From contig NZ_CP076022.1 of NCBI RefSeq assembly GCF_018622995.1, positions 1,736,001 through 1,800,000 on the forward strand: 64,000 nucleotides of DNA, read 5' to 3'. Below the pieces are notes generated by a model, which searched no databases, had not been told where the DNA came from, and worked only from the letters and a program-made list of their open reading frames with translations. Positions 27,007 through 35,754 of this stretch are shown here, piece by piece. Position 1 is the first letter of the stretch, and every line of letters starts with the position of its first letter. A program made the translations under genes and the position numbers. The DNA comes from Arthrobacter jiangjiafuii. GTDB taxonomy: Bacteria; Actinomycetota; Actinomycetes; Actinomycetales; Micrococcaceae.

Positions 27007-27833
27007 AAGCCGCTGAAACCTTCGGCGCACGCCTGGCCGCCGGACGAGCTGACGGTGACGGCAACTCTGCCGGCAGCGCCCGGCAGCAGGCCGGCATGTG
27101 GGTCTGCTCCGGCAGCCCGCTGGTGGCCGAAATCTGTGCCGGCTCCGGCCTGGACTGGCTGCTCATCGACGCCGAGCACAGCCCCAACGGGCTGGAATCC
27201 CTGCTCGCCCAGCTGCAGGCGATCCACGGCTATCCGGCCATGCCGGTGGTCCGTCCGCCGTCGGGCGATCCGGTGTTGCTCAAGCAGTACCTGGACCTGG
27301 GCGCGCAGAACCTGCTGATCCCGATGGTGGACACTCCGGAACAGGCCGCCGAACTGGTCCGCGCCGTACGGTATCCGCCGCAGGGCATCCGCGGCGTGGG
27401 CAGCGCCCTGGCCCGGGCCTCGCGCTGGAACCGGATCGAAGGATACCTGGAGAACGCCGCGCAGACCGTGACGCTCCTGGTCCAGATCGAAACCGCCGCA
27501 GCGGTGGAGAACGTCTCGGCCATTGCCGCCGTCGACGGCGTGGACGGGCTCTTCATCGGCCCCTCCGACCTGGCCGCGTCCATGGGCCACCTCGGCCAGC
27601 AGGACCATCCGGAGGTGGTTGCCTCCGTCGAGCACTGCATCCGTGCCGTGAAGGCCGCCGGCAAACCGGTAGGCGTCAACGCGTTTGCCGAGGCCACCGC
27701 CCGCCGCTACCTCGAGGCAGGCGTGGACTTCATCCTGGTCGGCGCCGACGTCGCCCTCCTGGCCCGCGGCAGCGAAGCCCTGGCCGCGAAATACATCCCC
27801 ACCGCGGACGACGACGTCCGCGCGAGTTACTAA
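26991..27833 (+). CDS. hpaI: 4-hydroxy-2-oxo-heptane-1,7-dioate aldolase
   Basis: A 280-aa class II aldolase of the HpcH/HpaI family. It shows WLLIDAEHSPNG (His63), PVVRPPSGDPVLLKQYLDLG, QIETAAAVENV and FIGPSDLAASMG, the latter two carrying the metal-binding Glu and Asp. The product reaction is pyruvate plus succinate semialdehyde. The first 35 residues include a Gly/Asp/Ser-rich insertion not usual in the family. Start ATG 26991 lies within the end of hpaH. Confidence 0.9.
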   Translation: MPIRVEAAETFGARLAAGRADGDGNSAGSARQQAGMWVCSGSPLVAEICAGSGLDWLLIDAEHSPNGLESLLAQLQAIHGYPAMPVVRPPSGDPVLLKQYLDLGAQNLLIPMVDTPEQAAELVRAVRYPPQGIRGVGSALARASRWNRIEGYLENAAQTVTLLVQIETAAAVENVSAIAAVDGVDGLFIGPSDLAASMGHLGQQDHPEVVASVEHCIRAVKAAGKPVGVNAFAEATARRYLEAGVDFILVGADVALLARGSEALAAKYIPTADDDVRASY

Positions 27834-27844
27834 CAAGGATTTTC

Positions 27845-29308
27845 ATGGCATCCGTTCCCGGAACCCCCCACTCCACCCCGCACTCAACCCCTGGCACCAA
27901 ACCGCGCTCCAAACCGAACGACACCCGCAAGGTGGCCGTGGCCACCCTGATCGGCACCACCGTTGAGTGGTACGACTTCTTCATCTACGCCACGGCTGCC
28001 GGGCTGGTCTTCTCCCAGCTCTTCTTCAAGCCCGCCGGCGAGGAATTCGCCACCCTGGTCACCTTCGCTTCAGTGGGCCTGAGCTTCCTGTTCCGCCCGC
28101 TCGGCGCGTTCCTGGCCGGGCACTACGGCGACAAGATCGGCCGCAAGGCCATGCTTGTACTGACCCTGCTCCTGATGGGCGGGGCCACCACGCTCATCGG
28201 CGTGCTGCCCACCCACGCCACCGCCGGCATCTGGGCGCCCATCCTGCTGGTGCTGCTGCGCATCATCCAGGGCATTTCCGCCGGCGGCGAATGGGGCGGC
28301 GCGGTGCTGATGTCCGTGGAGCATGCCCCGCGGAACAAGCGCGGCCTCTTCGGCTCCTTCCCGCAGCTGGGTGTGCCGCTGGGCATGCTGCTGGCCTCGG
28401 GCGTCACCGCGCTGATGACCGGCGTTATCTCGCCGGGCGACGAGTTCATCGAGTGGGGCTGGCGCCTGCCGTTCCTGCTGAGCATCGTGCTGATCGTGGT
28501 CGGTTTCCTGGTCCGGATGTCCGTGAGCGAAAGCCCGGTCTTCGAGGAAATCGCCGAGAAGAAGAAGCAGACGCAGATGCCCATCGTGGAGCTGATGAAG
28601 AACCACTGGAAGCTGGTTATCCTGGCCGCTCTGGTGTTCGCGGGCAACAGCGCCGCCGGCTACATGACCACCGGCGGGTTCATCCTGAACTACTCCACCA
28701 ATCCCGACGGAGTCGTGGCCCTGGACCGCACCGATGTGCTGCTGGCCGTCTCGGGCTCGGCCGCCCTGTGGTTCGTCTTCACCCTGGTCAGCGGGTTCAT
28801 GGCAGATAGGATCGGCCGCAAAAAGACGTACCTGATCGGGTTCGCCTGCCTGGCACTGACCGTCTACCCGCTGTTCTGGCTGATCAACACCGGCGACCTC
28901 GGCATGCTGTTCCTCGGCATGGCCCTGTTCACCGTCGGCCTCGGCCTGACCTACGGCCCGCAGGCCGCCTGGTACAGCGAAATCTTCCCGGCCTCGATCC
29001 GCTTCTCCGGCGTCTCGGTCTCCTACGCCCTCGGCGCCATCATTGGCGGGGCCTTCGCCCCGACCATTGCGCAGGCACTGGTGGCGGCCACGGGTTCGAC
29101 GACGGCGGTGTCCGGTTACCTGCTGCTGATGGTCATCCTCGCCGCATCCGCAACCATGATGCTGCGCGACCGTCCGGGCATCGACCTGTCGATCCGGAAC
29201 CAGGCGGAGCAGGAGGTCGGAGCAACGATCTTCGACAAGCGCCGCGGAGTTTCCACGGATGACGCAGTCTCCACCGATGACGCCGTGTACGCGGAGCCCC
29301 GGAGCTAG
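27845..29308 (+). CDS. MHS-family MFS transporter, probable aromatic acid permease
   Basis: A 487-aa, 12-helix metabolite:H+ symporter. Family hallmarks are TTVEWYDFFIYATAAGLVFS in helix 1, the loop 2-3 GHYGDKIGRKAML, and SAGGEWGGAVLM. The 25-residue hydrophilic N-terminus is Ser/Thr/Pro-rich. As the last gene of the HPA operon, 11 nt after hpaI, it most likely imports 4-hydroxyphenylacetate or homoprotocatechuate. AAGGAT precedes the ATG. Confidence 0.85.
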   Translation: MASVPGTPHSTPHSTPGTKPRSKPNDTRKVAVATLIGTTVEWYDFFIYATAAGLVFSQLFFKPAGEEFATLVTFASVGLSFLFRPLGAFLAGHYGDKIGRKAMLVLTLLLMGGATTLIGVLPTHATAGIWAPILLVLLRIIQGISAGGEWGGAVLMSVEHAPRNKRGLFGSFPQLGVPLGMLLASGVTALMTGVISPGDEFIEWGWRLPFLLSIVLIVVGFLVRMSVSESPVFEEIAEKKKQTQMPIVELMKNHWKLVILAALVFAGNSAAGYMTTGGFILNYSTNPDGVVALDRTDVLLAVSGSAALWFVFTLVSGFMADRIGRKKTYLIGFACLALTVYPLFWLINTGDLGMLFLGMALFTVGLGLTYGPQAAWYSEIFPASIRFSGVSVSYALGAIIGGAFAPTIAQALVAATGSTTAVSGYLLLMVILAASATMMLRDRPGIDLSIRNQAEQEVGATIFDKRRGVSTDDAVSTDDAVYAEPRS

Positions 29309-29317
29309 ATCCGGTCC

Positions 29318-30004
29318 TCACTGCGCCTCCACGATGGAGCCTTCCTGCGGCAGCATGTTCGCACGTGTGATGAACGTGCTGCCGCGGGCGGGCTTCTCGC
29401 CGAAGGACCGGAAAACCAGCGGCAGCCCGCGGGCGGTCCACGGATCCCTGCCGTCCATGGCCTGAACATGCACGTGGGGCTGGGTAGAATTCCCGGAGTT
29501 CCCGCAGTCTCCGATATGTTCGCCCTCGCTCACATGCCGGCCGGCGCCCACCCGGAGCGAACCGGCCCGCAGGTGCATCACGCCCACTACCGCGCCGCCG
29601 TCGTCCGCAGCGATGAGGATGTGGTTCCCGGCGATTGCCCCGGTTCCCTGACGCAGCCGCTCCTGCTGCCCCAGCAGGTAGGGGACCAGGGCCAGCTGGG
29701 ACCGTCGGGCCTCATGGTCCGGTTCGCCGTCGTGCACCGCCACGACTTTCCCGGTGACCGGCGCCAGGATCGGACGGCCGAAGGCGAAGAACAGTTCCGG
29801 CGCCTCGGTGGCGAACGCCGTCCGCCAGCTGACGCGCGGAGCCGTCCGGCCGTCGTCGTCGACCCCCACAAAATCGATGGCATAGGTGGTCGCGAGCAGA
29901 TGCGTGCCGTGGCTGGGCACGCGCCGCAGCGGACTGTTCTCGACTTTCCATTTGCCGGTGAAGGGCAGGGACACCGCCACGGTCCGGTCCGCATTATTAG
30001 TCAT
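29318..30004 (-). CDS. M23 family metallopeptidase-like protein
   Basis: A 228-aa protein with the LytM/M23 layout: an early His...Asp pair (SHGTHLLATTYAIDF), then PILAPVTGKVVAVHDG, and the terminal QPHVHVQA zinc-ligand motif. No signal peptide is evident, which is unusual for a cell-wall hydrolase, so the substrate is unclear. I chose ATG 30004. It lies just downstream of, and on the same strand as, the LtrA gene. Confidence 0.8.
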   Translation of the reverse strand: MTNNADRTVAVSLPFTGKWKVENSPLRRVPSHGTHLLATTYAIDFVGVDDDGRTAPRVSWRTAFATEAPELFFAFGRPILAPVTGKVVAVHDGEPDHEARRSQLALVPYLLGQQERLRQGTGAIAGNHILIAADDGGAVVGVMHLRAGSLRVGAGRHVSEGEHIGDCGNSGNSTQPHVHVQAMDGRDPWTARGLPLVFRSFGEKPARGSTFITRANMLPQEGSIVEAQ

Positions 30005-30016
30005 GGTCAACCACGC

Positions 30017-31234
30017 CTACTCCGCAGATCCTGCCGCGTTCATGCCCCGGATGCGGCCCCTCGCCACGGCGTAGCGCACGCTTTCCAGGCCAACCACTAC
30101 GGCTATGACGACGGCGACAAGGATCAGGGCCGCCAGGGAAGTCAGCGGAGGACGGACGGCCAGCAGGACGAGCAGCAGCGCCCCGGTTCCGAGACGCCAT
30201 TTCTTCCACCGGCCGCCCATCCGCCGCCAGAACGCGGTACTGCTCAGCACGTACAGGGCGGGGCCGGCAAACAGGGCGAAAGACCCGAGCTGCCCCAGGG
30301 GCTTGTTCTCCTCCACATGCGCCAGGGCCTCTTCCACGCCCAGCGCCGCCAGGATGATCCCGGCGACCAGCGGCAGGTGCAGGTAGGTGTAGGCCTCCAC
30401 GGCGGCAGAAGACCGGGCGGTTCCGCGCAGCGCCGCAAAGCGGTGCTCGGCCGCGATCGCCGTGACATCGAAATAGAGCCACCACAGGCCAATGGAGAGA
30501 CAGATGCCTGCCGCAGCCCCGGCCAGCACCGGAACACTAACGGGTACCTGGGAAGCGCCGACACCGATGGCCACGATCGATTCGCCCAGTGCCAGGATCA
30601 CCACCAGCCCGTACCGTTCGGTCCAGTGAACAGCGGAGTGGATCCGCCAGTTCCCGTGCCGCGAGATCAGGAAGGTGATGGTGGTGTCCAGCACCATCCC
30701 GGCCAGCCAGAACCAGGTCTGCGCGGTTCCGCCCAGCAGCGCGCCGGTGATGACCAGCGCCGCTCCCAGAACGGCGACGACGGTCAGCTTGGCGATCTGG
30801 CGCCGCAGCGGCTGATCGTTCCCGGCCGCATACACATACAGGAGGAGGTGCAGGACGCGGACCGCAGCGTACATCAGGGCAAGCACCAGCGGACCGTGGA
30901 GGCCGCCGTCGAGGTCGTTGAAGGCTTCCGGAATGGCCAGCGCAGCCATGAAGACCGCCACCATGACGACGGACAGCCCGAAGCGCATCAGCCCTTCATC
31001 GGCGTGTGCCTGGTTTGCCAGCCAGGAGAAGGGCGCCCAGGACCACCAGAGCAGAACCAGGATGACCATTCCCTGCAGCACCCCCAGGAAGGAATGCTCA
31101 TGCACCATGAATTCGGTGACCTGGGTGAAGGCGAACACAAACACCAGGTCAAAGAACAGCTCGAAGGTGGTGACCCGGTGCGTTTCATCCGAGATGCGTG
31201 CAGCGGAAAGGGGCGGACGCGGCAGATGCGGCAT
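30017..31234 (-). CDS. Low temperature requirement protein A (LtrA) family membrane protein
   Basis: A 405-aa protein with about 10-11 hydrophobic helices. It opens with the LtrA signature TTFELFFDLVFVFAFTQVTEF and has FSWLANQAHADE and ERYGLVVILALGESIVAIGVG. The molecular role of LtrA proteins is unresolved. A TATCCT -10-like box lies 7 nt before the ATG, with no ribosome site, so it is likely leaderless. The M23-like gene follows after 12 nt. Confidence 0.9.
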   Translation of the reverse strand: MPHLPRPPLSAARISDETHRVTTFELFFDLVFVFAFTQVTEFMVHEHSFLGVLQGMVILVLLWWSWAPFSWLANQAHADEGLMRFGLSVVMVAVFMAALAIPEAFNDLDGGLHGPLVLALMYAAVRVLHLLLYVYAAGNDQPLRRQIAKLTVVAVLGAALVITGALLGGTAQTWFWLAGMVLDTTITFLISRHGNWRIHSAVHWTERYGLVVILALGESIVAIGVGASQVPVSVPVLAGAAAGICLSIGLWWLYFDVTAIAAEHRFAALRGTARSSAAVEAYTYLHLPLVAGIILAALGVEEALAHVEENKPLGQLGSFALFAGPALYVLSSTAFWRRMGGRWKKWRLGTGALLLVLLAVRPPLTSLAALILVAVVIAVVVGLESVRYAVARGRIRGMNAAGSAE

Positions 31235-31365
31235 GGCACAAAGGATAGGAGCCTGCGGCCCCGGCTAGAAGACGCTGCGGGTTTGAAACCCGAGACGCCG
31301 CCGGCTGGATACCGGGGCGGATCTGCCGCAGGCCGGTCGCCCGGCTGCTACCACGGCCCCGGCTG

Positions 31366-32103
31366 CTACCAGGGCAGGGGACCGTCCTCGTCGGTGAAGG
31401 TGCCGGTGGGACCGTCTGCACCGATGGTGGCCATCCGCACTGCGGCAGTGGCTCCCTCGGCCGGAGTGCGGGTGCCCCGGAACCCGTTCAGGTCCGTGGC
31501 CACGAAGCCCGGGCAGACCGCGTTGACCAGGATGCCCTCCGGCGCCAGCCCCTTGGCATACTGCAGTGTCAGCGAGGTCAGGGCAGTTTTGGAAGGCGCG
31601 TACCCGGCGGCGATCGGGTCTGTCGCGGCCGGATCGGAAACCGCAGCCAGCGACCCGGCAACACTGGACACGTTGACGATCCGGGGTGTCTCGGAGAGGC
31701 GCAGCAGGGGCAGGAAGGCCGCCGTCACGGAAATGACCCCGAAGAAGTTGGTCTCAAAGACGGAACGGATCTCGTCCACCTCGGCCGATCCCGGCTGCTG
31801 GGCAGCAAAGCTGACACCCGGCGTGGCCACAATCCCGGCGTTGTTCACCAAGGCATCCAACCGCCCAAATTGGCGTTTCACCGCGTCAGCAGCCGCTGCC
31901 ACCGAGGCGGGGTCGGTGACGTCGAGGACGACGGCGACGGCGGTGCCGCCGTCGGCGCGCAGTTCCGCCGCAGCCCGTTCACCGGCGTCGGCGTTCCGTG
32001 CCGCCACCACCACAGTGTGGCCGAGCCCGGCCAGCTGTCCGGCGATCTGGCGGCCGATGCCTTTGTTGGCGCCGGTGACGAGGGCAATCATGTGCTCATT
32101 CAT
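31366..32103 (-). CDS. Short-chain dehydrogenase/reductase
   Basis: A 245-aa classical SDR: cofactor loop TGANKGIG (residues 9-16), NNAG, a VNVSSVAGS Ser, and catalytic YAPSK. The substrate is unknown. TAGGAG lies 5 nt before the ATG. It is divergently transcribed from an AraC-type regulator, a layout that often means the regulator controls the SDR. Confidence 0.9.
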   Translation of the reverse strand: MNEHMIALVTGANKGIGRQIAGQLAGLGHTVVVAARNADAGERAAAELRADGGTAVAVVLDVTDPASVAAAADAVKRQFGRLDALVNNAGIVATPGVSFAAQQPGSAEVDEIRSVFETNFFGVISVTAAFLPLLRLSETPRIVNVSSVAGSLAAVSDPAATDPIAAGYAPSKTALTSLTLQYAKGLAPEGILVNAVCPGFVATDLNGFRGTRTPAEGATAAVRMATIGADGPTGTFTDEDGPLPW

Positions 32104-32227
32104 GGGTCTCCTACAGAAAATGCAGCTAAATGCAGCCGACCCGACCGGGAAGGCACTTTCAGTCTGCCCGCCACTGGTTGTACTTGGAATAATGAAAAGT
32201 CCGTACTTCTTGCCCTAGAGTACAAAC

Positions 32228-33160
32228 ATGACAACTGACCGGCTATCGGAAGTGCTCGACCTCATCGAGGTCAGGAGCATTATTTCGGGCAGCACTGCGG
32301 TGTCCGGCCGGTGGAAGACCGAGAGCAGTCTCGATGAGGATCTGAAGTTTTTCGCGGTTGTACAGGGCAGGATGCGTCTGTCGACGGATGGTTCGGACAC
32401 GCCACTGCTCCTGGACGCCGGCGACGTCGCGCTCCTCAACGGCCGCCGCTGGCTCAAGCTGGAAGGCGGCACCGGCGACGCCGCGCCGCTGCGTTTGGAA
32501 CCGCCGGCCAGCGGAACGTTCGTCAAGGTGGGGGAAGGCGCTCCGGGCACCGAGGACATCGTGATCGGCGGACGCGTGGCCGTGAATGCCACCGGCAGGG
32601 AACTGCTCCTGCAGGCCCTGCCGCCCGTGGCGCACATCCGCTCCGGTACCGACGCCGCGCCGCACCTGCACGGCCTCATCAAGGCGCTGTTCGAGGAGGT
32701 TTCCGGACGGCGGATCGGGTCCGACTTCGCGGCACGCCAATACGGACAGCTGTTGTTGCTTCAGGTGCTCCGGGCCTTCATGGTCAGTGCGGAACTGCCG
32801 CGGGGCTGGTTGAAACTGCTCGCGGACGAACGGCTCCGGCCCGCGCTCACGCTGATCCACACCCAGGGAGCCAGGCCTCCGAGCCTGGAGGAGCTGGCTG
32901 GCGCGGCCGCCATGTCCCGCACCGCTTTCGCCGAACGGTTCCGCGAGGTTGCCGGCACTCCGCCGCGGTCCTATCTGAATAACTGGCGCATGCTCGTGGC
33001 GCAGCGGGAACTCCGCTCCGGTGATGCCCGGATCCGGTCGCTGGCACTGGAGCTGGGTTTCTCCTCTGAGAGTGCCTTCAGTACCGCGTTCAAGCGCAGC
33101 GTGGGGGAGTCGCCCCTGCGCTTCCGGACCCGGGTGCGGGCACTGGAAGCGGCGGAGTAG
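32228..33160 (+). CDS. AraC family transcriptional regulator
   Basis: A 310-aa protein. The N-terminal cupin_6-type sensing domain (about 10-190, DLKFFAVVQGRMRLS, DAGDVALLNG) is followed by a two-HTH AraC domain (about 205-300; LEELAGAAAMSRTAFAERF, IRSLALELGFSSESAFSTAF). A TAGAGT -10 box at 32216-32221 ends exactly 6 nt before the ATG, suggesting a leaderless message. It probably regulates the divergent SDR. Confidence 0.9.
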   Translation: MTTDRLSEVLDLIEVRSIISGSTAVSGRWKTESSLDEDLKFFAVVQGRMRLSTDGSDTPLLLDAGDVALLNGRRWLKLEGGTGDAAPLRLEPPASGTFVKVGEGAPGTEDIVIGGRVAVNATGRELLLQALPPVAHIRSGTDAAPHLHGLIKALFEEVSGRRIGSDFAARQYGQLLLLQVLRAFMVSAELPRGWLKLLADERLRPALTLIHTQGARPPSLEELAGAAAMSRTAFAERFREVAGTPPRSYLNNWRMLVAQRELRSGDARIRSLALELGFSSESAFSTAFKRSVGESPLRFRTRVRALEAAE

Positions 33161-33222
33161 CGCGCGCGCCCACTGGTAGCCGGCGCCGGCGCTGATACCA
33201 CCGCCGGTGCTGGCCGGACGCC

Positions 33223-33258
33223 GTCATCAGCCCCGCCGGCGGTGACGGGGCTGATGAC
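33223..33258. terminator. Bidirectional terminator-like hairpin
   Basis: GTCATCAGCCCCG (33223-33235) is perfectly complementary to CGGGGCTGATGAC (33246-33258) around a 10-nt loop. It lies between the convergent AraC and MFS genes. There is no strong T-run on either side, so it is terminator-like rather than a textbook intrinsic terminator. Confidence 0.65.
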
Positions 33259-33270
33259 AGCTAGCTGTAC

Positions 33271-34761
33271 TTAGCCGGCCTGTGCAGCCGCCGGATTCCG
33301 CGGCCAGGCGAGTGAACCGAGGCAGGCTGCCACGGCGACAGCGGCGGCGAACCAGTAGCCCGGGGCGAACGCCGCGAAGCCGGGAACCAGCAATGCAGCC
33401 GCCGCGATGCTGGAGACCGTCGAGACGCCCGCAGCAGCACCGAACTCGTGGAAGGTGCTCAGTGCGGCAGATGCGACGCCGGCTTCCTGCGGCTGGACTG
33501 CGGAGAACAGGCTACCTGCCGCAGCGACGAACACCGCGCCGATACCGAACCCGGATACGGTGATGCCGATAACCAGCACGGTCATGGAGAAAATTCCGGC
33601 GGCCGCTGCCAGCCCGGCGGCCGCAATCAACAGGCCTGTCGCGTAGACGGCCCGGACACCCCAGCTTGGAACCACCCGGCCGGCCAGGTTGGAACCGACG
33701 ATCGTGCCGACCGCGACCGGCAGGAAGGAGAGCCCGGTTTCCAGGGCGCTGAAGCCGTGCAGCTCCTGCAGGGTGAACGAGCCGAGGAAGAACACCGAGA
33801 TCATCAGTGCCGTGGCAATGAAAATCAGGCCCAGCCCGAGGAGCACCGGCTTGCGCTGCAGCATTGCCGGATCCACCAGCGGTGCGCCGGCAGTGCGGAT
33901 CCGCCGCCAGAACAGCACGTAGCCCAGGACCCCGGCCGCGCCGGCGATCAGCGTGGGTGCACTGATCCAGCCGTAATCTCCGGCGGAGACCAGGCCGTAC
34001 ACCACCGCCGACGTCGACGCCGTAACCAGGGCCGCACCGAGGACATCGAGCCGTCCGCCCGAGCCCGGCAGGGGGCGGACCCACCGCAGCAGCCCGGCCA
34101 GCAGGAGCAGCCCCACCGGCACATTGACATAGAACACCCATGGCCAGCCCGGCCCGGACGTGAGTGCGCCGCCCAGGAGCACGCCGATTGCCGCGCCGGC
34201 ACCGCCGAGTCCGGACCAGACCCCGAGTGCGCGGGACAGGTCATCGCCGGTGAAGGTCCGTGCGATCACCGAGAGGGCGGCCGGCGACATTGCTGCCGCA
34301 CCCACCCCCTGCAGGGCCCGCGCCAGCAGCAGCAGCACCGGTCCGGTCGCCAGGCCTGCCAGCAGTGAAGTGGCGATGAACAGGCCGAGTCCGAAGAGCA
34401 CCACCCGGCGCGGCCCGAGGATGTCGGCGGCTTTCCCGCCCAGCAGCATCAGTCCGCCGAATGCCAGGGCGTAAACGCTTGCGGTCCAGGCCAGTCCGGC
34501 CCGGTCGAGTCCCAGATCGGCCTGCATGTCCGGCAGCGCGATGGCCACCACAGTGACATCCACGACCAGCATCAGCTGGGCGACGCCCAGCAGCCAGAGG
34601 GTTCGCCAGCGGCGGGCATCCGGCTTCACCGCCGCGGTCTGCGGCTGTGACTCTGTCGTCCCGGGCGGCGTCGTCCCGGGTGGCGGGTCTGGCAGGTGCG
34701 CCTCTGCCGCCTCAGGCTGTGGATTGGTCTTTCCCGGTTTCGAGTTGTCGAAATCCTGCAT
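33271..34761 (-). CDS. MFS drug transporter (DHA2, 14-helix, EmrB/QacA type)
   Basis: A 496-aa protein with 14 predicted helices. It has the DHA2 motifs LMLVVDVTVVAIALPDMQ in helix 1, LGGKAADILGPRRVV (motif A) and ALQGVGAAAMSPAALSVIAR (motif C region). A 40-residue hydrophilic Pro/Thr-rich N-terminus precedes it. I preferred ATG 34761 to the GTG at 34770 because GAGGGG is then well spaced. The TetR gene on the same strand, 120 nt upstream, probably controls it. Confidence 0.9.
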   Translation of the reverse strand: MQDFDNSKPGKTNPQPEAAEAHLPDPPPGTTPPGTTESQPQTAAVKPDARRWRTLWLLGVAQLMLVVDVTVVAIALPDMQADLGLDRAGLAWTASVYALAFGGLMLLGGKAADILGPRRVVLFGLGLFIATSLLAGLATGPVLLLLARALQGVGAAAMSPAALSVIARTFTGDDLSRALGVWSGLGGAGAAIGVLLGGALTSGPGWPWVFYVNVPVGLLLLAGLLRWVRPLPGSGGRLDVLGAALVTASTSAVVYGLVSAGDYGWISAPTLIAGAAGVLGYVLFWRRIRTAGAPLVDPAMLQRKPVLLGLGLIFIATALMISVFFLGSFTLQELHGFSALETGLSFLPVAVGTIVGSNLAGRVVPSWGVRAVYATGLLIAAAGLAAAAGIFSMTVLVIGITVSGFGIGAVFVAAAGSLFSAVQPQEAGVASAALSTFHEFGAAAGVSTVSSIAAAALLVPGFAAFAPGYWFAAAVAVAACLGSLAWPRNPAAAQAG

Positions 34762-34813
34762 CCCAAACACCCCTCTCAGTGCGTTGGAAGATGATGCTCG
34801 CCCAACGTAACTC

Positions 34814-34857
34814 GTACACCGGTGTACAACAAGAGTTTTTCGAACATAGGTGTTCGA
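34814..34857. promoter_or_regulatory. Inverted repeats in the TetR-MFS spacer
   Basis: GTACACCGGTGTAC (34814-34827) is a perfect 14-bp palindrome. TCGAACA-TAGG-TGTTCGA (34840-34857) is a 7-4-7 inverted repeat. Both lie upstream of the MFS start and downstream of the TetR stop. They are plausible operators for the TetR protein encoded upstream. Confidence 0.55.
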
Positions 34858-34890
34858 GTTCCCGGAACAGCGGCGAAGAAGCCGGCAGGA

Positions 34891-35499
34891 TCAGCCGGCC
34901 AGGGCCGCAAGGACGGTGGTCCGCACCAGGCCCGGGGCGTCGTCGGCCGTGATTTCACTACGCTGCACGGAGGCAGAGGCGGCATGCAGGATCGCCTGGA
35001 TCAGGCTGACCTGCCATTCAATGGGCACACTGTCCGAGAACTGGCCGGCTGCCCGTCCGCGTTCGAGCAGCATCCGCACCCGCGCGGCCGGTTCCTCGTG
35101 CACGCGGCGGATCTCCTCCGGCGGCAGCGTGCCCGTGGCTGCCACCACCAGCGCACCGAATTCGTGGGTCAGGTGCCAGGTCATCTCCAGCAGCCGACCG
35201 AGCGCTTCCCGCGCGTCGCCGTCGAAATTCTCTCCGGAAAGCACCAGATCCGTGTGCCGGATGGCGCGGTCCGCCACCTCGCGCACCAGCGTCGTCCGGG
35301 AGTCGAAATGGCCGTACAGGGTGACCCTGCCAACCCCGGCGGCCTTGGCGATGTCGTTGACGCTGGCATCCGGATCAGCGGCCAGCAGGCGGGTGGCAGC
35401 CTGCACAATGGCCTCGACGTTGCGGCGCGCATCCGCCCGTTTGCCGGCGGCGGGTGCGGCATCACTGGCCGTTCCGCGCGTGGCCCGAGTATCGGACAT
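34891..35499 (-). CDS. TetR family transcriptional regulator
   Basis: A 202-aa protein. The HTH is IVQAATRLLAADPDASVNDIAKAAGVGRVTLYGHF. The C-terminal part is a helical ligand-binding domain of the SACE_7040-like type. GGGAGGT lies 7 nt before ATG 35499. It is followed by the DHA2 transporter on the same strand, with palindromes in the spacer, so it is probably a drug-responsive repressor of that pump. Confidence 0.9.
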   Translation of the reverse strand: MSDTRATRGTASDAAPAAGKRADARRNVEAIVQAATRLLAADPDASVNDIAKAAGVGRVTLYGHFDSRTTLVREVADRAIRHTDLVLSGENFDGDAREALGRLLEMTWHLTHEFGALVVAATGTLPPEEIRRVHEEPAARVRMLLERGRAAGQFSDSVPIEWQVSLIQAILHAASASVQRSEITADDAPGLVRTTVLAALAG

Positions 35500-35592
35500 C
35501 CCGTGTACCTCCCAATATGGACAGTGATGTTCATGTTAGCTTCCGGTCGCCCGGGTGGAGCCAGCTACTGACCCCTTTTCCGGTTGTGGGTT

Positions 35593-35691
35593 GGTAGCCA
35601 GGCTGTTTCGGACGGCTGGTTCCGCACCGGAGACCTGGCCCGGTCTGATGACCTGGGCAAGATTTCGATTGTTGGCCGCATGACGGACTGA
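35593..35691 (+). pseudogene. Fragment of an AMP-dependent acyl-CoA synthetase/ligase
   Basis: A 32-codon stretch reading SDGWFRTGDLARSDDLGKIS, then IVGRMTD and a stop. This is the conserved GWF.TGD...D..G...I.GR.D motif of the ANL adenylating superfamily. Nothing of the 400 residues expected before it is present, and the frame stops right after the motif. It is an isolated gene scrap between a TetR gene and a hydrolase gene. Confidence 0.7.
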
Positions 35692-35754
35692 TCCTTCGAT
35701 CCTCGCTTGGCCGAGGGGTATCCCGAACGCACAGTCCCGTGTAGATTACTTCGC

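Noticed and set aside
29468-32218. A 916-codon open frame on the plus strand
   Set aside because: It runs antisense through three well-supported minus-strand genes (M23, LtrA, SDR) and has low-complexity Gly/Arg/Gln-rich composition, as expected from GC3 bias.
33223-33258. Considered as an attachment site or inverted-repeat transposon end
   Set aside because: It lies between convergent genes with no mobile genes nearby and no second copy; a transcription terminator explains it better.
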